This document shows positions 33,877 to 44,456 of a stretch of DNA of 64,000 bases, piece after piece (the stretch's first letter is position 1; the number at the start of each line of letters is the position of its first letter). The notes under the pieces were generated by a model, which worked only from the letters and a program-made list of their open reading frames with translations, was not told where the DNA came from and searched no databases. Position numbers and translations under genes: made by a program. Source of the DNA: Hexactinellida sp. DTS-2022 (lineage: Eukaryota > Porifera > Hexactinellida); NCBI GenBank assembly GCA_028753945.1, contig JAPNXP010000014.1, positions 3,596,001 through 3,660,000 of the forward strand, read 5' to 3'.

Positions 33877-34495
33877 TCAGTTAAACCTTTCTAATAGCTT
33901 TAGAACCATCATATCACTGATAACACGGTTTCTACCCCATAAGCATACTAAAATTGAAGCGCATCGGTCAATAGAAAAACAGTTCAAATCAGGATAAGAA
34001 AAGAACTTATTATCAGTTTGTTGATTTAACCACTTATTGCGAATAGTCTTCAGAATAAGTACGAAGCCAAATGTATTGAAATACCTCTGCGTATACCACA
34101 AGGGTGTGGTATTCGATTCTCCAGCTTTCTATTAGGGGAAAACAATTTGAAAAGTTCACATTACGGGGATAGTTGTCAGTGGAGATGATTTCAACGAACA
34201 AGCCACAATCTTCAACATCATGAATACAAGATTTGATAGTGTTGAATAACTTTTCAACTTTTACAGAAGCACATGGGAGTAGACGGACAACACAAGACCA
34301 TTTCTTATACAGACTCGACACCATGATAGCTAAAACTGTCTTCCTAGGAAAATTATCTGAATCGAGGTTTGAAGCGAACAATTTGCCTCCTTTATAAGAA
34401 ATATCAGATTTCACGTGAATTTCATCCATTTGAATAATGACATGCCTCTGTTCCTGAGAAAAGCAATGTGTGGATTCCTTAATAAAAATAAGCAA
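33877..34495 (-). pseudogene. RNase H-like core of P-like transposase C
   Basis: The frame 34034-34495 has QMDEIHVKSDISYKGGKLF, LAIMVSSLYKKWS, then STDNYPRNVNF. The Asp of DEIHVK and the later acidic STDNYP are both kept, unlike copy A. A second frame (33877-34101) holds FVLILKTIRNKWLNQQ. The transposase then stops: the post-core and C-terminal domains of copies A and B are missing. Confidence 0.75.
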
Positions 34496-34499
34496 TTAA

Positions 34500-34940
34500 T
34501 TTTCAAGTCCAAAGGATGAATTCAATTTTTGTAAGGTATTGGAATGGGGAAGAGAAATGCAAGACATGCTCTGTAGATAGTGTTAAGAAGCAGGAGAAAT
34601 GAGATGTGTTTTAAGAGCTAAGATCTGCGTCAATACGCATACCTCCGCCTCTTTTTGGAACAAGACTATTTCGAAGCTGACAAAGAACAAACTGGAGCCT
34701 TGAAACTTCAGGACAAGGAACCAAGTCATCATCAGATTTACCGTCGTACATGTTATCAATAACTTGTTGGATATGACTTTCCGCAGATGCGATATGAGAT
34801 GTGTTATCAAAATTAGTGGAAATATTCTCAGAGATTTTGGGTGCAGATGGCGGAATAGAAATTTCAATTAGAAGCGAATCAATTTGTCGAACATCACATA
34901 GCGTTACGATAGAAATTGGAAGTTTACACCATTATTATTT
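34500..34940 (-). pseudogene. Linker/helix region of P-like transposase C
   Basis: Nucleotide similarity to 12644-13117 is clear (for example tcaagtccaaaggatgaatt against tcaagaccaaaggatgaata), but the frame is shifted several times. It connects directly to the catalytic core without the 1.27-kb segment of copy A. Confidence 0.6.
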
Positions 34941-34952
34941 CCTTGACGGACA

Positions 34953-35103
34953 CAGGGGCGTGCTGGCCATACATGGCAGGCGGGAATCCCGCCCGGATCA
35001 TCCGAAAAGTTGCTTTCCGTGGGCCCGTAGGGCCCCAGAAAAAAATCGGAGTAGTAGTAAGGCCTTAATCCCGCCTGGGCCCCTTGGACCCAGCACGCCT
35101 CTG
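34953..35103. mobile_element. hAT-type MITE (GGCGTGCTGG family), copy 1
   Basis: Ends caggggcgtgctggc / cagcacgcctctg, with an exact 8-bp duplication gacggaca (34945-34952, 35104-35111). GC-rich, 151 bp, related to 51581-51734 and 61634-61797. Confidence 0.9.
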
Positions 35104-35124
35104 GACGGACAAGTCAAAATTTAC

Positions 35125-35483
35125 TTATAAGTACGTATTAAATTCTATCTTACAACTATCTATACGAGGACGCATAAAAATTAATGTATATTCGTCGGGA
35201 TACCACGTAGACCAAATACTAGCAATTGAGAGTAAGGGTAACTTAGCTTGTAATTCATGGAAACTGTGGGTCTTAAACTTTTCATTCACTTCGACATCTG
35301 ACTCTAAACTTAGTTTAACTGCTTGATAGAGAAGTTCGTCATCCCTGTCCTCTAGAGATAGACGTGAGCGTTTGGTGGCAGTATGAGATGAGTAGTACCG
35401 TGGACATCCTGGTAAAATAGTTGGCACAACTCCATCTTTCAGCTTAGGACCGTTTCTTGGTATTTCTCGATAACTTCCGCAGG
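35125..35483 (-). pseudogene. THAP C-terminal linker, P-like transposase C (part 1)
   Basis: The frame contains ATKRSRLSLEDRDDELL and LYQAVKLSLESDVEVNE, parallel to the linker of copies A and B. The THAP domain itself lies beyond two insertions (35484-36322). Confidence 0.65.
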
Positions 35484-36078
35484 CAGAGGGACCGAATGGA
35501 TCGGAACCCGTACCCATATCCGCTCCATAATCCATCTCATCTAGAATAAAAATTCCAAATCCGTTCCATATCCGTAAATTACGGGTTTGAAATCCGTAAA
35601 ACCGTAATCCATACGGACCCTCTCTTCATTGCTGATTTTTAAATTCTAATAAAATCTTAATAGATTCCAAATCCATACGGATTTCCTAATCCAGAAGAAC
35701 TTGCAAATTCCTATGGGTTTCCGAATTCCATTCGAATTTCTAAAATTGATACGTTTGCCCAATTCATTTTTAATTGCATATACATACAGATATTTAGATG
35801 CAGATGGTTGGTTTAGAAGTCTCTCTAGTATTTATCATGTGTATATTTGTCAAATTTAGGAGGTACAAAGTACATTCTCAATCCCAAAATCCATTATAAC
35901 ATATCACCATGAAGGATTTTTGATAGTTTTGAGAATAATTTCAAAATCAATTAAAAATCCAATATTTACGGATTTTGGACCGGATTTGAGATTTTTTCCA
36001 AATCCGTCCCAAAATCCGTAAATTACGGATTTTGATGGATTCCAAATCCGTAGATCCGTAATCCATCCGGACCCTCTG
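35484..36078. mobile_element. hAT-type element of AAATCCGTA motifs, 595 bp
   Basis: Ends cagagggaccgaatggat / atccatccggaccctctg, with an exact 8-bp duplication tccgcagg (35476-35483, 36079-36086). The interior reiterates aatccgtaaattacggattt. The right duplication overlaps the first bases of the neighbouring element at 36083, so this element jumped into that element's end. Confidence 0.85.
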
Positions 36079-36082
36079 TCCG

Positions 36083-36322
36083 CAGGGTTGTTTGATTTTA
36101 ATCAAGTGATTTAATCAGATTTTTATGTCTATTGTTTTTTGCGAAAAGAAAAGAAATACATTGATAATGAGTCATTATCAATGTAATTAATCTATTAGCC
36201 AAATAATTTACTCCAGTTTGATGTAGATTGAGAAAAAACAATTAAAATCAAAATTCTGATTTAAATATAAAAAGTAGGACTTTTTTGATTTCTTAAAAAA
36301 TCAATGATTTTTGTCAACCCTG
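36083..36322. mobile_element. MITE of TTTAATCA motifs, 240 bp
   Basis: Ends cagggttgtttgatttt / gtcaaccctg with an interior of reiterated tttaatca/tgatttt. Its flanks align only loosely as a duplicated target (aacttccg against tactcgcg), consistent with an older event. Confidence 0.65.
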
Positions 36323-36339
36323 AAAAAATTACTCGCGTC

Positions 36340-36555
36340 TCCATTTGGGAACTTTGTGTGTTGTTTCGACTTCATGTTCTCTGAAATGTTTTGAGCACAC
36401 GTACACTACTTTCAGTTTATCTATATCATCTCTGTGTAGCGCTCGTAACCAAGCATGTCTCAGCTCATCTGGCTTCTGTGGCATCTTGAACACAGGTATT
36501 CTTTCGGTTGGGTCATAATTGCATTTACAACCTGGTCAGAACAGTTGTTGCGCAT
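36340..36555 (-). pseudogene. THAP domain of P-like transposase C (part 2)
   Basis: After a frameshift near the start (the first Cys pair is out of phase), the frame reads NYDPTERIPVFKMPQKPDE, then LKVVYVCSKHFREHEVE: a C2CH THAP finger with conserved FxMP and CxxHF. Start near 36555. Confidence 0.7.
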
Positions 36556-36793
36556 GATTATAGCTATGTAAACGGAAACAGATTGGAAAGTATCAGTAAA
36601 GTGGATTAATAATGAGAAATAGTGAGAAATAACGAGATATTAGTGGAAATACAAATTTTTAGATAAATGTTTATTATGTACATTAGTGAATATATATACA
36701 TTATGGGTTATTTATAATTTCATCTTCAAAACCAACCTTGGTTCCAAATTGACCAATTTTATGGTTGGTTTGCCATTTTATAGACTACACGTA

Positions 36794-37390
36794 CTAGTCA
36801 ATTGTCCGTCGCTTTGCTGACGTAATATGGAAATATTTTCATGATACTTTTGATATGGATATTATATTGCGGGTATATATACTAAGAGGTGGCTATGTAC
36901 AGATTACTGATAATTTATATATATATATATCAGTCATTATAGCAAGCCCACCTACAAAACCTCTTTGTATACTAAATTTCGGGTGTATTTTACATTACTG
37001 CTCCCTATCTGAGCCATTTTCAGCTGCGCGAACTTCAGGATTAAGGCGTCTCCTTTTCTGATTATTTCTATTGGAGGTATTATCAGCTCGCGAACTTCGG
37101 GATTAAGGCGTTTTTTCTTTTCAACATTTTATTGCCCCATAAACGCTTTATGGCACACATTTCCTTAGGTCTATGAGGTATTTTCGATGAGTTGCCCGGG
37201 TTTGTAAAAACTTCCATTAATATTTAACAAAATGATTTTGTTTCCATATGTGGTATTTATTCAAAAAATGAATGTCAACAATGCATATTGAGAGATAAAT
37301 ATTAGTGGTTGAATTGGGCCAATCAAAATTTGATTTGAGATCGGTTGCGGACACAGACACACACAGACACTGCTCTATTAATAGTATAGA
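36794..37390 (-). mobile_element. Helitron, 597 bp, - strand
   Basis: The - strand 5' end TCTATACTATTAATAGAGC, preceded by A, and the 3' end CTAG, followed by T, are Helitron termini in an AT target. A short stem (cgtc/gacg) lies just before CTAG. Non-autonomous: no Rep/helicase. Confidence 0.75.
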
Positions 37391-37484
37391 TTTAGTATCA
37401 AAAATAGTCAATAAATGATATTCCCTTCGCAATCAATTCGAGGTGCCTGCACATGTCAGAATTTATTGTTCTGATTTTGTAAGA

Positions 37485-38440
37485 ATAATCAGTTCTGCAC
37501 ATGTCAGAATGGGAATTCTAGAGTTCTGCACATGTCAGAATGGGAATTCTAGAGTTCTGCACAAGTCAGAATGGGAATTCTAGAGTTCTGCACATGTCAG
37601 AATTGGATTTCTAGAGTTCTGCACATGTCAGAATGGGATTTCTAGAGTTCTGCACATGTCAGAATGGGAATTCTAGAGTTCTGCACATGTCAGAATGGGA
37701 ATTCTAGAGTTCTGCACATGTCAGAATGGGAATTCTAGAGTTCTGCACATGTCAGAATGGGAATTCTAGAGTTCTGCACATGTCAGAATGGGATTTCTAG
37801 AGTTCTGCACATGTCAGAATGGGAATTCTAGAGTTCTGCACATGTCAAAATGGGATTTCTAGAGTTCTGCACATGTCAGAATGGGAATTCTAGAGTTCTG
37901 CACATGTCAGAATTGGATTTCTAGAGTTCTGCACATGTCAGAATTGGATTTCTAGAGTTCTGCACATGTCAGAATGGGATTTCTAGAGTTCTGCACATGT
38001 CAGAATGGGAATTCTAGAGTTCTGCACATGTCAGAATGGGAATTCTAGAGTTCTGCACATGTCAGAATGGGATTTCTAGAGTTCTGCACATGTCAGAATG
38101 GGAATTCTAGAGTTCTGCACATGTCAAAATGGGATTTCTAGAGTTCTGCACATGTCAGAATGGGATTTCTAGAGTTCTGCACATGTCAGAATGGGAATTC
38201 TAGAGTTCTGCACATGTCAGAATGGGATTTCTAGAGTTCTGCACATGTCAGAATGGGAATTCTAGAGTTCTGCACATGTCAAAATGGGATTTCTAGAGTT
38301 CTGCACATGTCAGAATGGGAATTCTAGAGTTCTGCACATGTCAAAATGGGATTTCTAGAGTTCTGCAAATGTCAGAATGGGAATTCTAGAGTTCTGCACA
38401 TGTCAAAATGGGATTTCTAGAGTTCTGCAGATGTCAGAAC
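37485..38440 (+). repeat. 31-bp tandem repeat array, about 30 copies
   Basis: The unit gttctgcacatgtcagaatgggaattctaga is repeated nearly perfectly. Variants (gggaattctaga, gggatttctaga, ttggatttctaga, catgtcaaaa) are interspersed. It is the left subterminal region of the Mutator-like element; the inverted short array at 39600-39770 is its partner. Confidence 0.97.
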
Positions 38441-38542
38441 GCTATATTATTATTTGCATAATTATTAAAATCTCTAGATTATTATGTTGATTTAATCGTA
38501 ATTGAAATAAGCTAAATATGTTGTATTAGTATCATAACAAAA

Positions 38543-39180
38543 TTAATTAGTAAATATCTGAAACCTATTGTCTATTTCTGTACGGCACACAGGGCAGGGC
38601 TGACCTAACTCTAAAATTCTTTCACTACACTCTGTACAACAGTTTGCATGCCTACAAGGCATGAAAATCCAGGTTGTCGTAGGTAGTGAAAGGCAAACAG
38701 CGCAAACATTCCCAGCAGATACTATTTCTTCATTCTCATCTTCAGAATCGTTAGATGATTCAGCATTGTCTGCACTAATTTGACCAATAGTATGGCTGAT
38801 AGCTTGAATAAATTCCCATGGGGAGAAAGTTCCATCACGTAAATTTTCTTTACATCTACTCCGTCGTACATCGTTTTCTATATCTACTTTCTTCCTCGGC
38901 CTACTTATTTTTCTACCAAGTTGCAAGCGCCCAACATCATTTTCTATATCCCTTATAATATTGTTTAGAGACGCCATAAATGCCATATTCTCGGATGTGT
39001 ATTTCTTATAATAGATTTCAGTTTTGAATGGTAGCTCTCAGCTCCATTGTTAGTAGCGAAATTAATCTCATTAATGGATAATTCAGCGGGTGTAATTTGT
39101 CTTATCCAATGCTGTATAGTTGAAAAGACTTTTCCCATAAAACTTTTGTACTCGTCCAAAGTGTATTCCATTTGTTGCAT
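38543..39180 (-). pseudogene. MULE transposase C-terminus with RING finger
   Basis: The first frame (38965-39180) ends in NNGAESYHSKLKSIIRNTHP, a signature seen near the C-terminus of MULE-type transposases. After a one-base frameshift at about 38985, the second frame (38543-38986) continues with a duplicated DIENDVGR/DIENDVRR motif, a short acidic stretch and a C3HC4 RING (CAVC, CRHANCCTEC, CPVC), close to the IAP/MEX-type RINGs that act as E3 ubiquitin ligases. The upstream catalytic part of the transposase is missing. The RING is fused or read in tandem with the transposase; that is inference from continuity. Confidence 0.75.
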
Positions 39181-39607
39181 GATTACTAGTTGGCAACATG
39201 TCGCTATTTACATAGACTTAATTATTTGTCGAGGCAACACTATCGAATAGATAATGTGATGAATAAACACTAATAACTGGCGTTAACTAATAATATATTC
39301 TTATAGTGACAATGCATAACTAACCACAAACCCCATTATGAAATTTTGACAAATGTAAATAGTCTATAAAAAGATTCTGACCAAGGTTGAGTTCTGTCCA
39401 GTCCATAGCCAATTTTGGACGGACAGTGAACAAAGTCCGATTAAAAGTGGACGAAATCTCAACTTTGACATAGTTTTGAAGAAATAATATAGGCGTTTTT
39501 AATTTGATTAAACATTAGTATGGCTTATGGATTAATTAAATTAAAATTAAGCTTGTATTCTGATTTAGGGAATTAAGAGGGTGTCAGGAGCTAAAATGGT
39601 AATATTA

Positions 39608-39770
39608 TCAATCCCATTCTGACATGTGCAGAACTCTAGAAATCCCATTCTGACTTGTGCAGAACTCTAGAAATCCCATTCTGACATGTGCAGAACTCTA
39701 GAATTCCCATTCTGACATGTGCAGAACTGATTATTCTGACAAATGAGAGCAATAAATTCTGACATGTGCA
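39608..39770 (-). repeat. Right subterminal repeat array of the MULE
   Basis: About four inverted copies of the 31-bp unit, then aattctgacatgtgcag at the end. It forms the right TIR with 37440-37600. Confidence 0.9.
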
Positions 39771-39934
39771 GCTCCCCCATTAATTCATATCGGCTATCCC
39801 ATCCCTGGTCCAAAATCCACATTTTGATGTGTGGCCTTATGTATTGTAGGCTATGGCTGGATGTAAATTGAGTGAGATTCTCGCAAGTATAATACTCTTG
39901 ACAATCTTAGACCGTTTTTTTTCTAAAATAGTTA

Positions 39935-41270
39935 TGGTTTCATTTAGAGGGAGGGGGCGCATTTCCCTTCACCCCTTGGGATTTGAAAAATTAATTGATC
40001 AAAGCTGTATCTGCCCCCCTCCTCACATTCCCAAAACTCTACTCCTCAGTTTTGTATCATAGCTAGCTTGCTAAATATCCTGCCAAGCATATAGGATCCA
40101 CTTAATAAAATTAAGAGAGCCTATTTGTGTTCACATGGTGTTAGCCTATATTATTATTTTGGCACTCTCCAATGGAAGATTGCCGACCCCTGTTTTGTAG
40201 TTTGGCTAATTCTTACCTCCAGTAGGAAACGACCGGGATCCTTGTCAATCCCGGCTATTTTTAGAGTCCCGGTACCGGTATATTCGTTTTTTCACCTGAT
40301 ACCCTAAGTGGGGATATGCTATTCAAATTTCTTAATTGAATGAATGAACGCTTTATCTTTAATTACTGTACTTGGTAATTTATTAGGAAGATGGTATACA
40401 TTAAAAAAATTTCTAACATGAAACGATACATTCGTTCTTGGAGAGTCAAGAAGCAAAGCAAATTACTATAATATATAACAGATGTAAATGTGATTAATGG
40501 AATTCACTATATACTACATCATAAATACTCACTTATGAAATTAATATTACTTTATATTGTTTGGAACCCATTCAATTAAAAGTTTGGAAATATATACAAT
40601 AAAATTGGTAGAATCTAATTGGAAAACGACAAGTTCTCGATTGTAGGAATTGATGTTTCAAACAACAATTACTATGTAATTCGACACGTATTGAAATTAT
40701 AACTTAATAAATTGCCTCCTGAAGAAATCCTGGTCCCGGTAAAAAAATTTGTCCTGTTCGCTCACTACCTCTCTGATATCTGTAATGCCATATTATATAT
40801 TTAAAAAATCTTGATAAGTTTCTTTCAATTATATTCCTTTTTATTCTGACTAATCTTAATGATTATGATAAATAATCAGAGTATGGGATTATGTATGGTA
40901 TTATTTATTATCTGAATTTATTTATCTGAATTTATTTATCATATCATTAGGATTAGTCAGAATAAATAGGAATATAATTGAAAGACACTTATCAATATTT
41001 TTTAAATATACACATAATTGCAGATATATGAGAGGTAGGATTTAGCTAAACTACAAAACAAGCAGGGTTTCATTTAGGGGCGAGGGGGGGCATTTCTCCC
41101 CCCCTTTGGTTTGAAAAATGCATTGATCAGAGCTGAATCCGCCCTTCCCCTCACATTCCCAAAACTCTACCTTGCCCCCCTTGCCTAAATGTCTGGATGA
41201 AACACTGACAGGGGTCGGCAATCTTCCTGTGGAGAGTGCCAAAATATTAATATAGGCTAAGGGAACGCCT
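39935..41270. repeat. Region of direct and inverted repeats
   Basis: Two direct copies of a polyC/polyG-rich block (39940-40050, 41070-41180). Inverted arms ending in ttgccgacccctg (40192) and starting caggggtcggcaa (41209). Inner inverted arms of about 80 bp at 40790-40860 and 40955-41020. Terminal sequences look hAT/Charlie-like. The arrangement is a fold-back or compound element without a clear duplication. Confidence 0.5.
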
Positions 41271-41389
41271 TAGGTAAATCAATGTGATCTACTGAGTCCC
41301 TAATATGAATTCCCATTATCCAATCGCCAATAATAAATTTCATATGCATAAAGTTTACTAATATCGAGATTTTAACAATATTACCATAT

Positions 41390-41560
41390 ATGGAAAGGTG
41401 TGAACATCGCATAATTTACATTCCACAAATATTTTCAATATACCAATATGACCGTTGGACTCCCAAAATATGACTTCCTATACGACAATAATACATTTCC
41501 TGTTTCTAGCATTAGCGGATTACGGGATATCATTAAGTACACTACGCTAATTTACCGTAA
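41390..41560 (+). repeat. Dispersed repeat, copy 3 (truncated)
   Basis: Similar over block A of the family at 14170-14410 (ggtgtgaac, attccacaaatatttt, caaaatatgacttcctatacg). Ends abruptly. Confidence 0.55.
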
Positions 41561-41701
41561 ACTAAGTTCACAGTCCCTATATTAAAGAAGTCCCTGATTT
41601 TACATAATCGCTAATGGATTCCTCTAACTATTGGAATTTGAAAAAGATCTGGCCACTACTGGCCATTTTGTGTTTATGTTCTTTACAATTTGTACCTAGG
41701 T

Positions 41702-41889
41702 TGTCCGAATTAGTAATTAAGTAATAAAGTTGAAGGTGTTGCGACTTAAATAAAAGGTAATTAAATATATTGTAATGAAAACTAATTAAGTTCGATTACT
41801 ATACTTCAAGAGTACCATAACCAGTAGCGACTAAGTAGTAAATTTGTTCGCTATGGTTGGCTAATATAAGACTGTTACTTATCATAACA
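41702..41889 (-). repeat. 3' LTR of Gypsy 3
   Basis: Shares the segment taagttcgattactatacttc and gtagcgactaagtagtaaat with the copy at 48415-48591. The - strand start is TGTTATG after a polypurine tract (gaggatggagaaac, gaggaggaag). Confidence 0.85.
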
Positions 41890-41899
41890 TCACTTCCTC

Positions 41900-42665
41900 C
41901 TCGGAATTTGTTTCTCCATCCTCCCTGAATCTCCAAGGTTCGCGCTCGTACCTCTGGGACGGTCTCACCGTCATTGACGGTACTGGCAGTGGTAATGGTT
42001 CTGATTGAGTGCCATTTTCATCGTATTCCTGATGGATGAAGCAGTCATCTGGCTTTATGCTTTCCTCAGCTGTCGTTGGTTCGGGAGGTTGTTCCAGGGA
42101 GGGAGTATAGCTACCTGGTCCAACTCCATAGCTCCTGTCACTTTGTTCGGGCTATTTGAAGACTTTACAACGATTTAAGTGTACTAATTTCCGCTTCTCG
42201 TCAGTCTGTAGTTCCACGTTAACTCATCTACGGTGGATCACTTTAAAAGGGCCTACATAGCAAGGTTCGAAACCGCTTGTCCTCGGCTGATTTTCTACCA
42301 ACACTAGGTAACCGGTTTCCACGTTGGTAGTCATTTCCCCCATGTCATCCCCTTTTATTCATCAATTCCTGAGCATATTTGCGATTTGTTCTGGAATTTC
42401 TTAATGTCTCAGTCTGACGGTTACCCATCACTTCGCACCAGTCCTCGACAGACATATGTGACAGCTAGCTCTGTAGCCGAAGGCTAAAAATAGCAAGTTG
42501 CCTTGGATCGCTTGCATGCATGATTCTGAAAGGGGAGTATCCAGTACTTGCACAGTTCATTGAATTTATCTCATAGGAAACCTCTTGAAGAATGGATGGC
42601 CATGCATCCCTATTTAGATTTCCATCTTCAGCATAAATCGCATTACTTGCTTGACCGTCTGTATA
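41900..42665 (-). pseudogene. Integrase C-terminal region, Gypsy 3
   Basis: 42465-42665 continues the integrase (WPSILQEVSYEINSMN, TGYSPFRIM). 41900-42400 has YVGPFKVIHRR, then LVHLNRCKVFK, a GPF-type C-terminal module, interrupted by stops. It is separated from the core at 43802 by the inserted element. Confidence 0.75.
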
Positions 42666-43801
42666 CATAGTGGCTTAACACATGGAAATAGGAAAACATT
42701 TGTGATTATCAAAATGCCTCTAAATGGTGTTAAATTAAAGTTTTATAGTATACTAACATTCATATGAAATTTCTATTGATTTGAACACAAACTACGCTCA
42801 TAAATATATATTAGAATAATATCAAATGTATAGTTCCATTTGTGGTTTTCGGAATTCTAAAAATACAACATACATATTTCATTTCACTCTGAATTGCATT
42901 GTATAAGGAATCGTGGTTATTTTGTATTCAAATATAGTATACAAAATGACTAAGCTAAATATATATTTCTATACTGATTTACTGTTACACTGATGCAATT
43001 TAATTTTAACAGGGGATAAAAACTCCTATGTCCAAATTATTCAAAATTATTGAAATTGAAATCTCAGGTAAGAGGAAACAAAATGTTCATCAAACAACAA
43101 CGAGAAATTTTGACAGGTTATATATTAATGTTGTAAGAATTAATTATGGAAATCTTAGCTCCCGAACAGTGCGCAACTTTCTTGAATATTTTAGCGAATT
43201 TCATTGTCACTTTGTGTTGCTAGGAAAATTCAAATCTAATTATTCGCTACTATTCAGTAGTATATCTTATTGGTTACGCAAATGTATTGGCAGATACTGT
43301 ATAATGAGAACAACTGAGCACTTAAGGACAATTTCATCAATCCCCGCAACGCGCTATGAACCCATATTAGATTTTTGAAATTGAAGGAAGTTAGTTTTGT
43401 ACAATTCGGAGGTGATTTAGTGTGATGCACCAGAGACTGCTATGCTAGAAAATTGATCAAAGTGTTCTATGAGTTCTAGTACACATTATAATCACTTTTA
43501 GTAAACATATACCACCTTTGCACGAGTTTATAGATCATTTATTCCTTGGGAACTGGACTTTTCTGAAATCTTCACCATGTTCAAGATATATGAACAATAA
43601 TCATGGGTGAATATTAAAAGATTCTTAACAATTGATTTACAATAAATCACCCAGAACTAAACTTAAGAGACTGCATCCATCATTTTTGATGATGCCATTC
43701 AATTCCCAGCTATCAATAACCTATATGTCAATAATATAATACTTTTGAGTACCTGCAACCCAAATGCCTATTTCCTATAAACTGCAGTTTAAGCCACTGT
43801 G
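42666..43801. mobile_element. CAYAGTGG-ended TIR element, 1136 bp
   Basis: The left end catagtggcttaacac and right end (inverse) cacagtggcttaaactgc share the start CAYAGTGGCTTAA and a further ggaaatagg. No exact duplication was found (candidate flanks do not match). The 116-codon + frame at 43028-43378 resembles nothing known. The CACAGTG start is the same as at 30960. Confidence 0.55.
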
Positions 43802-44239
43802 CTGTGTTCCCCTCTCTGCTTGCCAATCTCCCTCTGGATGGTAGCGTGTACTGTGTCTTTTCTCTATTCCGTAATCATGCAGTAGCGCCCTGACTTCTGC
43901 GCCATCCACATTAGGCCCTTGATCACTAAGCATAATGTGGGGTGGCCCGTGCTTAAAAAACAATTCATCTAGGCGACCACGGCAGATGCTACTCGCCAGT
44001 TGATTTTTCAGAGCAATCAACTCTATTTAGAGCACAAATCCGTGGCTATCAAAAAAATATCTTTGCTGCGAGCTAGACCAGGGAAGCGTAGCGATGTCGA
44101 AAGCGACCATGTGGTTTGGTTCGCAGGGATCTTCTATCGGAATTAGCTCTTCTTTAGGAGAACACCATCGTTTGTTATGGTGGCAGGCTAGACATTCTTC
44201 ACAAAAATCATGTTGTATATATATATATATATTTATCAT
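43802..44239 (-). pseudogene. Integrase core, Gypsy 3
   Basis: The zinc-finger tail CEECLACHHNKRW is followed by AFDIATLPW (first Asp) at 44027-44239. Then, in a second frame, LSDQGPNVDG (second Asp) and WQAERG (Glu) at 43802-44020. All three acids are kept; the stop between the frames is at about 44024. The segment ends at the CAYAGTGG-ended insertion. Confidence 0.8.
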
Positions 44240-44456
44240 TCTCTTCCAGTAAACCAGCTCACCAGCTCACAGGTTTTGGTCACTCAGGGTGGGCAGCGTT
44301 GTGAACCATAGTGAGAATTTCTCGTTTTACCGAGTTGGGCACCACGAGTTTACTGCCCCTATAGAGGAGCCCCTTCTCAAGTGCATGCCCCTCTGAATCT
44401 TAAAGCGACCATGCAAGATAAAGCCATTTTCTTCCAGCTGTCGTACAGCGAAGGAG

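Larger units (their letters stand above)
37440..39778 (-). mobile_element. Mutator-like (MULE) element with repeat-array ends
   Basis: Both ends start with a shared segment (ctgcacatgtcagaattta, then ttctgcacatgtcagaatggg), followed by a 31-bp tandem array: long on the left (about 30 units), about four units on the right. Flanks atcaattc / attaattc (8 bp, one mismatch). The - strand carries the C-terminal piece of a MULE transposase and a RING finger. It is inserted inside P-like copy C. Confidence 0.75.
33757..39855 (-). mobile_element. P-element/THAP9-like transposon, copy C
   Basis: The ends are catagcctactattt and ttgtaggctatg. They are followed inward on both sides by a shared segment (acatcaaaatgtg, attttggaccagggatg, atagccgatat), and a 7-bp duplication gctggat flanks it (33750-33756, 39856-39862). 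The body holds transposase pieces on the - strand, hAT-type MITEs (34953, 35484, 36083), a Helitron (36794) and a Mutator-like element (37440). Confidence 0.85.

Noticed and set aside
35125-35535. 136-codon ORF as one protein
   Set aside because: Its first part is translation of the hAT-type element at 35484; only the rest belongs to the P-like transposase.
36900-36930. TATA-rich stretch as a promoter
   Set aside because: It is a microsatellite inside a Helitron, with no associated gene.
37485-38440. 31-bp regular repeat as a CRISPR array
   Set aside because: Units are directly head to tail with no unique spacers, and the setting is a eukaryotic intron; the inverted partner at 39608-39770 makes it the terminal region of a transposon.
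43028-43378. 116-codon + strand ORF as a transposase
   Set aside because: No motif, AT-rich composition; cannot be distinguished from chance.
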